Below are positions 15,704 to 23,270 of a DNA stretch of 64,000 nt, piece by piece (position 1 is the first letter of the stretch; every line of letters starts with the position of its first letter). The position numbers and the translations under genes are program-made. Below the pieces are notes generated by a model that was given only the letters and a program-made list of their open reading frames with translations, was not told the origin of the DNA and ran no database searches. Origin of the DNA: Arthrobacter rhizophilus (GTDB lineage: Bacteria > Actinomycetota > Actinomycetes > Actinomycetales > Micrococcaceae); the NCBI RefSeq assembly GCF_026241105.1, contig NZ_JAPFFT010000013.1:1-64000 (forward strand). The letters run 5' to 3'.

Positions 15704-16621
15704 ATGGAAGCTGTGAACACCGCGGTTGCAGATACAGGATCCGGGGAAGAGCCGGAAGACGGTGCGGCCGGAACTTCAGGAACCAGTACCCCCACGCTTG
15801 GCCAGGTCTTGCTGGCTGTCGAGGAGCTCTGGCCTGAGTCCCTCGCCGAGGACTGGGACGAGGTGGGCCTGGTGGTCGGGCGGCCGACTGCGACCGTCAC
15901 CAAGGTCTTGTTCGCCGTGGATCCCACCCTCGCCGCCATTGACGAAGCCATTGAATGGGGTGCCGAGCTCCTCGTCACGCACCACCCTTTGCTGCTCAAG
16001 GGCGTCACCTCGGTGGCTGCGACGAGCGCCAAGGGCCTTGCTGTCCACCGGCTCATCGAGTCAGGTACCGGCCTGCTGACCGTGCACACCAACGGAGATT
16101 CCGCCGTCGGAGGTGTTTCGGATGTTCTCGCGGACGCGTTCGGACTGGACAATGTTGTCCCGCTGGCCCCTGCTGCCCACGGACTGCCGGAAGAGGGCAT
16201 CGGCCGGGTAGGGGATCTTTCGGAACTCATGACCCTCGGCGATTTTGCGGCTCGCGTTTTCGAGATTCTGCCTTCGGTAGCCGGGGGAGTGCGAGTAGCC
16301 GGGGACAAGGACGGACTGGTACGGCGTGTTGCTGTGTGTGGCGGCGCCGGCGACAGTCTGTTCGATGCTGTCCGGGCGAGCCAAGCTGACATCTACGTCA
16401 CTGCGGATATGCGCCACCACCCCGCGTCGGAAGCGCGCGAAGCTGCTGTTGACGGCAGGCCGTACCTTATTGACGTATCCCATTTCGCGAGCGAGTGGCT
16501 ATGGCTGCCCGCCGCGGCCGAGGCGCTCGGCAACGTACTCGCGGACCAAGGGCACGATGTCGAGATCCGGGTCGCTTCCACCAATAGCGATCCCTGGGAC
16601 TTTATTCTGACTCCCGGCTAA
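15704..16621 (+). CDS. Nif3-like dinuclear metal centre hexameric protein
   Basis: A 305-residue protein of the Nif3/DUF34 family, whose cellular role is unsettled although relatives are linked to GTP cyclohydrolase I-like chemistry. Metal-binding motifs are visible: VTHHPLLLKG (92-100), TVHTNGDSAVGGVSD, and the late ISHFASE-like DVSHFASEW. An acidic, Gly/Thr-rich stretch of about 30 residues precedes the domain, so the ATG at 15704 may be upstream of the real start. A perfect 11-bp inverted repeat follows the stop, then the coiled-coil protein gene in the same direction, as in many actinobacteria. Confidence 0.87.
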   Translation: MEAVNTAVADTGSGEEPEDGAAGTSGTSTPTLGQVLLAVEELWPESLAEDWDEVGLVVGRPTATVTKVLFAVDPTLAAIDEAIEWGAELLVTHHPLLLKGVTSVAATSAKGLAVHRLIESGTGLLTVHTNGDSAVGGVSDVLADAFGLDNVVPLAPAAHGLPEEGIGRVGDLSELMTLGDFAARVFEILPSVAGGVRVAGDKDGLVRRVAVCGGAGDSLFDAVRASQADIYVTADMRHHPASEAREAAVDGRPYLIDVSHFASEWLWLPAAAEALGNVLADQGHDVEIRVASTNSDPWDFILTPG

Positions 16622-16677
16622 GCCTGGCGTGCGAGGGGCCCCGGGTGAGCGCAGCGAGGCAGGGGAGCACGCCAGGC
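16622..16677 (+). terminator. Inverted repeat after the Nif3-like gene
   Basis: GCCTGGCGTGC at 16622-16632 pairs perfectly with 16667-16677 across a 34-base loop. There is no T-run, so it may be an attenuating or processing hairpin rather than a full terminator. Confidence 0.4.
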
Positions 16678-16755
16678 GCTAGAGTCGAGACAAGCAGGCC
16701 TGAGAGCCTGGCCGGGAATGGATATCGTCCCCGGCACGATCAAGCGGAGGTAAGC

Positions 16756-17493
16756 GTGGCCAAGGCAGCACCGGCGGAACAGTTGAAATTGCTCGAACTG
16801 CAGGGGTTGGACGCGAAGCTCAAATCCTTGGCCAACCGCCGACGCACTCTCGAGAGCGACCCCCGCATCACCGATCTTCAAGACGCCCTCAGCGTGGCCA
16901 ACGGGGCACTCGGGACCGCGAAGCTCGCCGTCCACGACGCCGAAGCCGAGCTGAGGCGGGCGGAGACCGACGTCGAGCAAGTCGCCGGCCGCATTGAGCG
17001 GGACGAAGCCAGGCTTAACAGCGGCACCGGCCTCTCCAAGGATCTCGTTGCGTTGCAGAGCGATATTGCATCACTGAATAAGCGTCGCTCCGACCTTGAG
17101 GACGTCGAACTGGAAATCCTCGAACGCCTGGACGGGCTGAGGGAGCGCCAAGTCGCCCAACAGCAGATCGTTGATGACATCCAAGGTTCTTTCTCAGGAA
17201 TCCGTGCAGAGCTGGACGCCGCGATTGCCGAGATCGTCGCCGAGGAGACTGATGTGCGAGCGCAGCGGTCCGGTTTCGCCGCAGGGCTCGACGCCGGGAT
17301 GCTGGCTATCTACGAAAAGACCCTCGCCAGGCGCGGCGTGGGGGCCGCCAGGCTGTTCCACGGCAAGTCCGAAGGCTCAGGGATGACGCTCAGCCCCGGC
17401 GATCTTGCCGAGGTCAAGGCCGCCGCTGAGGATGAGATTGTCTTCTGCCCCGATTCCGGCTGCATCCTGGTGCGCTCCGCCGAATGGAACTAA
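16756..17493 (+). CDS. Coiled-coil protein of the C4-type zinc-ribbon family, ribbon degenerate
   Basis: A 245-residue protein with a long charged coiled coil (about residues 10-180) and a short C-terminal domain. It resembles the CT398/YacG-like 'zinc ribbon domain-containing' family encoded beside Nif3 genes. The ribbon has lost its first CxxC pair (the position reads FHGK) and the second is CPDSGC (C-x4-C), so zinc binding is doubtful. GTG 16756 follows GGAGG at ideal spacing. Function unknown; co-transcription with the Nif3-like gene is likely. Confidence 0.82.
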   Translation: MAKAAPAEQLKLLELQGLDAKLKSLANRRRTLESDPRITDLQDALSVANGALGTAKLAVHDAEAELRRAETDVEQVAGRIERDEARLNSGTGLSKDLVALQSDIASLNKRRSDLEDVELEILERLDGLRERQVAQQQIVDDIQGSFSGIRAELDAAIAEIVAEETDVRAQRSGFAAGLDAGMLAIYEKTLARRGVGAARLFHGKSEGSGMTLSPGDLAEVKAAAEDEIVFCPDSGCILVRSAEWN

Positions 17494-17507
17494 CCACCTG
17501 GTCCCCA

Positions 17508-17573
17508 CCCAACTAGCTCGCAGTTAATGTCGTTTTCAGCCGTCAAAACGACAACTACTGCGAGTCAGTTGGG
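17508..17573. repeat. Extragenic palindrome between convergent genes
   Basis: A 66-base imperfect palindrome begins CCCAACT and ends AGTTGGG, with matching inner arms such as CTCGCAGT/ACTGCGAG and GTCGTTTT/AAAACGAC. It sits exactly between the convergent coiled-coil protein gene and yaaA, and holds the yaaA stop codon. It probably acts as a bidirectional terminator and has the look of a repeated extragenic element. Confidence 0.85.
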
Positions 17574-18329
17574 GAGGATGATGCTGAGGGTGTGCGGCTT
17601 GCGGGCCGTGCCTTCCGTCGACTCCGCGGTCCAGATTTCTGAAGCGGCCTTGAGTAGCTGTTCGGGGGTTGCCGGAGCCTTCCCTCGACGGCTCAGCAGA
17701 TGCCGGGCCAGTTCGCCGCGTGTGTGCTTGGCGAAGTGGCTGACGACCGTGCGTTTGCCATTGGACTCGGAAAAAACGTTGACGGCGACAGTCTGCGCCG
17801 GGGGCGGTGCCCACGCCGCGGCGTAGGTGCTGGAGCGGCAGTCCACGAGCAGCTCGCCCTCCACCCGTGAGGCGAGGGCCTGCGTAAGCTGCGGCTTCCA
17901 GAACGACGCGAGGCGCCCGACGTCGGGCAGTGCCGTTCCCATGGACAAGCGGTAGGCGGGCACGCGGTCGCCGAAGCCAATGGCGCCCCACAGGGCGGAC
18001 ACCACGAGGATAGACTCTGCCGCTTTGCGGCGCTGCGCAGGCGTCAGGGTCTTGTACCCAAGAGCGTCGTAGAGAACTCCTGAATACACCTGGTGGGCAG
18101 GCGCGGCCGGTTCTGCGTGCAACCGGGTATTGCGTTCGACGTCGTCCTTCAACGACGCGCCCACGCCCAACAAGGTGAGGGCGTCCTCGTGCGCGCTGAC
18201 CAAGCCCAGGGCGTCGAGCACTTTGGCCCGGTAGCTATTGAGTTCCGGAAAACTCAGGGACTCCCATTCGACGGCGGGGCCCTCTATAGCGGGGGTCTTG
18301 CCTTCGGAAGGCGGCAGGAGAATCAGCAC
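17565..18329 (-). CDS. yaaA: YaaA-family peroxide stress protein
   Basis: A 254-residue protein of the YaaA (DUF328) family, which in E. coli limits iron-driven damage during peroxide stress. Family features are the N-terminal MLILLPPSEGKT, the central VVSALWGAIGFGDRVPAYRL, and VDCRSSTY. The last is followed by VVSHFAKHTRGELARHLL. Start ATG 18329 gives the exact family N-terminus. The stop codon lies inside the extragenic palindrome. It is transcribed away from rnpB. Confidence 0.92.
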   Translation of the reverse strand: MLILLPPSEGKTPAIEGPAVEWESLSFPELNSYRAKVLDALGLVSAHEDALTLLGVGASLKDDVERNTRLHAEPAAPAHQVYSGVLYDALGYKTLTPAQRRKAAESILVVSALWGAIGFGDRVPAYRLSMGTALPDVGRLASFWKPQLTQALASRVEGELLVDCRSSTYAAAWAPPPAQTVAVNVFSESNGKRTVVSHFAKHTRGELARHLLSRRGKAPATPEQLLKAASEIWTAESTEGTARKPHTLSIILPN

Positions 18330-18415
18330 TTGTCGATATTAGCGGTAATGCCGGCGGCGCCTGTCCGGTCGGCACAGTCCGGCAGTGCAGAGGGCCCGAC
18401 GCCGGTAGACTGTAG

Positions 18416-18814
18416 GGCGGATGGGTTGACCAGGCGGCCGCGCGCCACGTGAGTGGCTCGAGGAACGTCCGGGCTCCACAGGGCAGGGTGGTGGGTAACG
18501 CCCACTCGGGGTAACCCGCAGGCCAGTGCCACAGAGAACAGACCGCCCGCAGTTGCTCGTGCCTGCACGAGCTACTGGCAGGTAAGGGTGAAACGGTGGT
18601 GTAAGAGACCACCAGCTCCTTGGGTGACCAGGGAGGCTAGGTAAACCCCACCCGGAGCAAGGCCAGACAGGACACGATCGAGGGCTGCTCGCCCGAGTGT
18701 CCGGGTAGGCCGCTGGAGGGCGTCGGCAACGGCGTTCGTAGATGGATGGCCGCCACTCTTTCGCTGGCAACGGCGGGGAGCACAGAACCCGGCGTATCGG
18801 TCAACCCATCCCTT
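18416..18814 (+). ncRNA. rnpB: RNase P RNA, bacterial type A
   Basis: The catalytic RNA of RNase P, which trims tRNA 5' ends. The 5' and 3' ends pair through GGATGGGTTGACC (18419-18431) and GGTCAACCCATCC (18799-18811). The universally conserved core GAGGAACGTCCGGGCTCC lies near 18460, ACAGAGAACAGACCGCC near 18531, and the 3' conserved ACAGAACCCGGCGTA near 18782. GGTAAGGGTGAAACGGTG is also visible. A TAGACT -10 box lies at 18406-18411. End positions are approximate to a few bases. Confidence 0.95.
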
Positions 18815-18872
18815 CACAATTGGCAGTGGCGCGCGAGGCGTTGTCTGTTCATGGTCCGTCATACGCAACGCG

Positions 18873-20327
18873 TCATCTGTACATCGAAGCATAGGACGCC
18901 ACGAGGGCTAGGAACCATAACCCGCTGACTGCGACCCCGATCCAGCCCCACACCAAGGCCTTCTTCGAGGCGGCGAGCGCAGCGGAGGGATTGCCCATCC
19001 TCCAGCGTTTGGAGACCTGCGACGCGAAGTAAAAGGCCACGGCGCCGACGGGGATGAACAGCAACAGAACTCTTATTTCCGCCCCCAAAGCGATGGACAG
19101 CACCAGCGCGACAATCGAGAGTACTAGGTGCCGGGCCGGCATAGCCGGATGCTGCGCGGCTTGGCCAGGTGGCTGCGGCCATGGTTGCTGGCCCTGATGT
19201 GGCTGTGCTTGGGGTTGCTGCGCCTGGCCCTGGCGGGGCACAGCCTGGAAGAACTGCGGCTGTCCGGCAGCAGGGTTGGGCGGCGGGGCGGGCTGCTGGG
19301 TTTGCTGTTGACGAGGAGTGTGGTTGGGATACGGCGACGGTGGGAACGGCCCCAGCGTCGTTTCACCTTCCGGGCGCTTCCCCTCGTGACCGGCTTGGAC
19401 ATTTAGGTCGCCGGTGGCTGTGAAGTCGGCTTCCGTGGAGGACTGCTCGTTCGCTGCACGCTGCTGTCCGGAACCATGTTGCCCGGCCCCGTTCTGCACG
19501 CGCTCTTCTTGCCCCGACCTCGGATGTTCCGGCGCAGGGCGCATCGCCAGGGAACCCTGTGCTGTCAGCTGCGTCGCATTCTCCTGCCGGATTCGGTCGA
19601 TTTCCTTCGACGTCAGGTGGTAGAGGTCCCTCCTGTCTTCGAGCTTCTGGAGCAACTCCAAAGCGGCGTCGTGTTCCCGAGGTCGACGCAGCGAAGCGCT
19701 GAGCTTGGCGGCAATGGAAAACTGTTCGTCTGCCGTCAAGACTGACTGCCGCAAAACGTCGCGCATGTTTCCGAGATAGGAGACAGGCACGGCGGGTGGT
19801 TCCGGAAGTGGATCGGGAAGCGGCGCACCCAAGGGGACCGTGTAGAGCGCGTTGGCCAGTTGGGCACCTGTCAAAGGACTCGGGTTCGTGTAGTCGATGA
19901 ACTGCAAGGTTGCGATGTCCGGCGGTAGGAGATCGCTACTGACTTTTCTCACAATCAGCGGTATGAGCCTCTTGCCCAGCTGCCGCGCGTAGAGGCGTTC
20001 ACGAGAGGCAGCCTCCGAGTCAACGAGATCAGAAGAGACGACGAGGATCATGGCGTCGCATCGCCGGATCTGGTCAAGAATCACATCCCACCATTCCTGC
20101 CCGCCGTCCAGGTTGCTGTCCAGCCAGGCTTCGTGGTGCAGCGCGGAGATGCCGGCTCTGACATCGTCGAGGAAGTTCTTGTCCTCCCGGGCGTAGGAGA
20201 TGAAGACACGCCTGGCTGTGTTCGATGTTGTAAATTCGGCTGGTGAACTCACGATGGGTCCCGGGCTGGAGCGACGTGCCGGCTGTTCTGAAGATCTGTG
20301 CGGCAAGAGGGAAGGGTGCGGAGGCAC
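18873..20327 (-). CDS. TIR-domain protein with Pro/Gln-rich linker and C-terminal CD225/dispanin-like membrane domain
   Basis: A 484-residue protein with three parts. Residues 40-170 form a TIR domain: RRVFISYAREDKNFLDDV, the WLDSNLDGGQEWW loop, VVSSDLVDSEAASRERLYA and KRLIPLIV. Glu110 aligns with the catalytic Glu of NAD-degrading TIR domains. Residues about 260-398 are Pro/Gln/Gly-rich low complexity. Residues 400-484 hold two or three hydrophobic spans; the segment AFYFASQVSKRWRMGNPSAALAASKKA resembles CD225/dispanin proteins. Start GTG 20327 is the longest; GTG 20252 is equally plausible. The SLATT gene lies 160 bases upstream on the same strand. A membrane-tethered NADase or signalling receptor is inferred. 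Confidence 0.85.
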   Translation of the reverse strand: MPPHPSLLPHRSSEQPARRSSPGPIVSSPAEFTTSNTARRVFISYAREDKNFLDDVRAGISALHHEAWLDSNLDGGQEWWDVILDQIRRCDAMILVVSSDLVDSEAASRERLYARQLGKRLIPLIVRKVSSDLLPPDIATLQFIDYTNPSPLTGAQLANALYTVPLGAPLPDPLPEPPAVPVSYLGNMRDVLRQSVLTADEQFSIAAKLSASLRRPREHDAALELLQKLEDRRDLYHLTSKEIDRIRQENATQLTAQGSLAMRPAPEHPRSGQEERVQNGAGQHGSGQQRAANEQSSTEADFTATGDLNVQAGHEGKRPEGETTLGPFPPSPYPNHTPRQQQTQQPAPPPNPAAGQPQFFQAVPRQGQAQQPQAQPHQGQQPWPQPPGQAAQHPAMPARHLVLSIVALVLSIALGAEIRVLLLFIPVGAVAFYFASQVSKRWRMGNPSAALAASKKALVWGWIGVAVSGLWFLALVASYASMYR

Positions 20328-20487
20328 GAATGCCCAAACAATATATCAACTCAATGGTGAAACCAAGGCTACGCTTGCACTGAGCGTATTTCCATAGTTA
20401 TGTCGAGCTCGACGAGTCCTTTACTCAAAGATCCCGGGCGCAGGTAGCTGCGCAACATTTGGGGGCCCGTTGACGGGCCCAGACGGC

Positions 20488-21354
20488 TCATGCGCTTCGT
20501 GTCGCCACCCACATCGTGTGTTCCCGGCTGATGGCCTCTTCCGCATCCGAAACAGCGCGGGCCCACTCCGCCTCGTTCGTCCCTTGAAGAATGTCTTCCT
20601 GGATGGCTAATTCACGGCTAGTGGTGCTGTATGCCGAGGCTAACTGGGAGTGTTGCTTAAGAACCAACCATGCGGCGCTAGCGGAAATCACGGAACCCAG
20701 GACTCCGCCCAGGTTTACCGGTAGGGGCCCAGCGAGGCGCAGGGTGGCTAGCGCCACGGCGATGATCTCGGCGGACACCAGCATGGTTCGCCAATATTCC
20801 GCCCTTCTCCGGTTGTACCGGGCTTTCTCGGCGTACCAGTGACGCTGCGCCCCCGTCCGCTCGCGCAAATAGACGGCTTTTCTGTGTTCGAAGTCCGACT
20901 CCCGCAGTGCTGACATGGAGTCCGTGACGAGAGGGTTTTCCGTTTCGATTGCGATGCGGTCGGCGCCCTTTTCAGTAAGCTGCCGGGCTCGGGCGCGGAG
21001 TAGTTCATGGAGCTTAGCTTCGCTAAGGCCAGCCGTGAACGGTGCACCTTGGACTGCATAACGCCACGCCATGGTTTTCATGGATTCCGCCAGTGAGCGC
21101 CCGGCGTACCAGTCGCGCTCCGGTTGCAAGTAGGCAAGGATGAGTTCAGTGATGAGGGCGACGAGGAACCCTGCCAAAGCGACGAGGGCGGAGATATCCA
21201 GCGTGCCGGTGGAGAGGCTTACGATGCCTCCAAGAGCACCGATGACGGCTCCGGACAACCGGATCCGGTTCAGTGCCAGATACCGCCTCTGGCCGTTCAA
21301 GGATGCGGCGTCCGCGTCTTTGAAGAAACCGGGCATTTCCAATTCCACGCTCAT
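20488..21354 (-). CDS. Double SLATT-domain (DUF4231-like) membrane protein
   Basis: A 288-residue protein with two tandem modules. The first has two hydrophobic spans (about 33-50 and 54-76) followed by PERDWYAGRSLAESMKTMAWRY. The second has spans at about 191-209 and 215-232 followed by a helical tail with the SLATT-type pattern AEEAISREHTMWVA (271-284). SLATT proteins are predicted pore-forming effectors in nucleotide-signal and TIR-linked bacterial conflict systems. ATG 21354 has GGAAG seven bases upstream; the frame extends to 21480 without support. It lies upstream of the TIR gene in the same direction, so the two probably act together. Confidence 0.85.
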   Translation of the reverse strand: MSVELEMPGFFKDADAASLNGQRRYLALNRIRLSGAVIGALGGIVSLSTGTLDISALVALAGFLVALITELILAYLQPERDWYAGRSLAESMKTMAWRYAVQGAPFTAGLSEAKLHELLRARARQLTEKGADRIAIETENPLVTDSMSALRESDFEHRKAVYLRERTGAQRHWYAEKARYNRRRAEYWRTMLVSAEIIAVALATLRLAGPLPVNLGGVLGSVISASAAWLVLKQHSQLASAYSTTSRELAIQEDILQGTNEAEWARAVSDAEEAISREHTMWVATRSA

Positions 21355-21444
21355 CGCAGCACTTCCGTTCGTCCCTACCGCCCGTGGAGGCAGATTGCCG
21401 AAGGTGATTGAAGTGTAGAACCAGTGCCAGCGCGCCGCCAGAGC

Positions 21445-21468
21445 ACGCGTGTGAGTGAATTCACGCGT
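21445..21468. promoter_or_regulatory. Palindrome between the SLATT gene and the GAPDH gene
   Basis: ACGCGTG at 21445-21451 and CACGCGT at 21462-21468 form a perfect inverted repeat with a ten-base spacer. It lies about 90 bases upstream of the SLATT start and could be an operator for that operon or for the divergent GAPDH gene. Confidence 0.45.
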
Positions 21469-21499
21469 CCCGGCTGCCAAAGCCTTCCGTGCCAGACCT

Positions 21500-21505
21500 T
21501 AGAAT
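21500..21505 (+). promoter_or_regulatory. Candidate -10 box for the gap gene
   Basis: TAGAAT is a good match to the sigma-70-type -10 element and lies 181 bases before the GTG start. No convincing -35 element is visible at the usual distance. A transcript from here would run directly into the hairpin at 21529-21565. Confidence 0.4.
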
Positions 21506-21528
21506 GGACACTGAACGTAGAAGTTCCA

Positions 21529-21565
21529 CCGCCGGTTCTGCGTTCGCAGCCGGCGGTTTTTCTTT
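21529..21565 (+). terminator. Strong intrinsic terminator in the gap leader
   Basis: CCGCCGG pairs with CCGGCGG, with an inner CTGCG/CGCAG stem, followed by TTTTTCTTT. It faces the plus strand, yet no plus-strand gene lies upstream until rnpB, more than 2.7 kb away. It therefore sits in the 5' leader of the gap gene or ends a short RNA. Confidence 0.8.
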
Positions 21566-21685
21566 GCAACGTTCGAGGTGTCCGGGCAGACCGAAGTCCC
21601 GCCGATGCCAGTGCCGCAGGATTACTCCGGGCGGCCGCCATCTACGTACGAGGACGTATGTAGCTGACCCTAGGAAGGTAGTTCT

Positions 21686-23182
21686 GTGAGCCAGTCATCA
21701 GATTCTTGTCTTGATACGTGGATGGGCCGCGAAGCGCTGGCCGAGGCCATGATTCCGGTGATCGGCCGGCTGTACCGTGAAAACAACGTGGTCACGAGCA
21801 TTCACGGGCGCAGCCTCATCAACAAGTCGTCGATGAACATCCTGAAAGCCCACCGTTTTGCGCGCCGAATGAGCAAGGACGAGCTCCTGCTTGAGGAAAC
21901 CGCGCCTTTGCTCAACACCCTCGCTGAACTTGAACTCGGGGCCGCGGCGATCGACATCGCCCGCCTGAACGAGAAGTACAAGGCCGAGGCTCCGGGCACG
22001 CCGCTGGAGGACTTCCTCCGCGCCGAACTTGCCGGGGTTGTCGGGCGCCGTGGCGCGGACGACCGCACCAGCACCGACGTCGTCCTTTACGGATTCGGAC
22101 GCATTGGCAGGCTCCTGGCCCGCCTCCTGATCGAAAAGGCCGGCGGCGGCCACGGTCTCCGCCTGCGCGCCATCGTGGTCCGCAAGGGCGCCGAAAATGA
22201 CCTCGTCAAGCGCGCCAGCCTGCTGCGGCGCGACTCCGTGCACGGTTCCTTCGAAGGCACCATCCGCGTGGACGAGGCAGCCAACACCATCACCGCCAAC
22301 GGCGTCCAGATCCAGGTCATCTACTCGGACAACCCCTCCACTGTTGATTACACGGCATACGGCATCAAGGATGCCCTGGTGGTCGACAACACGGGCCGCT
22401 GGCGCGACGCCGAAGGCCTCTCCCAGCACCTGCAGAGCAAGGGAGTCGCCCGCGTCCTCCTCACGGCCCCGGGCAAGGGTGAGCTGAAGAACATCGTCCA
22501 TGGCATCAACCACTCCTCCATCGAGGACACCGACAAGATCGTGACCGCAGCCTCCTGCACCACGAACGCCATCACCCCGGTGCTCAAGGCACTCAACGAC
22601 AAGTTCGGCGTCATCCACGGCCACGTGGAAACCGTGCACTCGTTCACGAACGACCAGAACCTGATCGACAACTTCCACAAGGGTGACCGCCGCGGACGCT
22701 CGGCCGCGCTGAACATGGTCATCACCGAAACAGGCGCGGCCAAGGCCGTGGCGAAGGCCCTTCCGGAACTGCAGGGCAAGCTGACCGGCAACGCGATCCG
22801 CGTTCCCACCCCGGACGTATCGATGGCCATCCTCAACCTGAACCTTGAAAAGGGAACCACGAAAGAGGAAGTCAACAACTACCTTCGGGAGATGTCCCTG
22901 CACTCCGAGCTGCGGAAGCAGATCGACTTCATCGACTCACCCGAGGTCGTCTCCACCGACTTCGTCGGCTCCCGCCGCGCAGGCATCGTGGACGGCCTGG
23001 CCACCATCGCCACCGACAAGCACCTCGTGGTCTACGTCTGGTACGACAACGAATTCGGTTACTCCTGCCAGGTAGTGCGCGTCATGGAAGAAATGGCCGG
23101 CGTGAACCCGCCGTCGTTCCCGGCACGCGGCGTCGCGGTGAACCTTGAACCCAAGGCAACCTTGGAGCCCGCCGGCGTCTAG
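21686..23182 (+). CDS. Glyceraldehyde-3-phosphate dehydrogenase with N-terminal extension
   Basis: A 498-residue GAPDH. The cofactor motif YGFGRIG (135-141) and catalytic Cys291 in ASCTTN are clear, as is the WYDNEFGYSCQVVR motif near the C-terminus. About 130 residues precede the Rossmann domain, with helical, charged sequence (MGREALAEAMIPVIGRLYRE...). Such extended forms are known as second GAPDHs in actinobacteria and other bacteria and are thought to serve gluconeogenesis; the extension's role is not known to me. GTG 21686 follows GGAAGG. The glycolytic GAPDH would be elsewhere on the chromosome. Confidence 0.9.
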   Translation: MSQSSDSCLDTWMGREALAEAMIPVIGRLYRENNVVTSIHGRSLINKSSMNILKAHRFARRMSKDELLLEETAPLLNTLAELELGAAAIDIARLNEKYKAEAPGTPLEDFLRAELAGVVGRRGADDRTSTDVVLYGFGRIGRLLARLLIEKAGGGHGLRLRAIVVRKGAENDLVKRASLLRRDSVHGSFEGTIRVDEAANTITANGVQIQVIYSDNPSTVDYTAYGIKDALVVDNTGRWRDAEGLSQHLQSKGVARVLLTAPGKGELKNIVHGINHSSIEDTDKIVTAASCTTNAITPVLKALNDKFGVIHGHVETVHSFTNDQNLIDNFHKGDRRGRSAALNMVITETGAAKAVAKALPELQGKLTGNAIRVPTPDVSMAILNLNLEKGTTKEEVNNYLREMSLHSELRKQIDFIDSPEVVSTDFVGSRRAGIVDGLATIATDKHLVVYVWYDNEFGYSCQVVRVMEEMAGVNPPSFPARGVAVNLEPKATLEPAGV

Positions 23183-23216
23183 CAGGTTCCGGCCAAGGCC
23201 AGGAAAGACACACAGG

Positions 23217-23254
23217 GGTTTCCCGGCTAATGCGCTGGTATCAGCCGGGAAACC
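23217..23254 (+). terminator. Inverted repeat after the gap gene
   Basis: GGTTTCCCGGCT (23217-23228) pairs perfectly with AGCCGGGAAACC (23243-23254) around a 14-base loop. No T-run follows, so it may be a weak terminator or stabilise the 3' end of the mRNA. Confidence 0.5.
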
Positions 23255-23270
23255 TGACCAGAATGGACGC

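Noticed and set aside
18815..18872. rnpB 3' end as an integration site for the TIR/SLATT pair
   Set aside because: I found no direct repeat of the rnpB 3' end on the far side of the pair and no integrase gene, so there is no evidence of a mobile island boundary.
18323..18892. Several overlapping short open frames on the minus strand
   Set aside because: They lie over the RNase P RNA gene, whose conserved core and end pairing explain the sequence.
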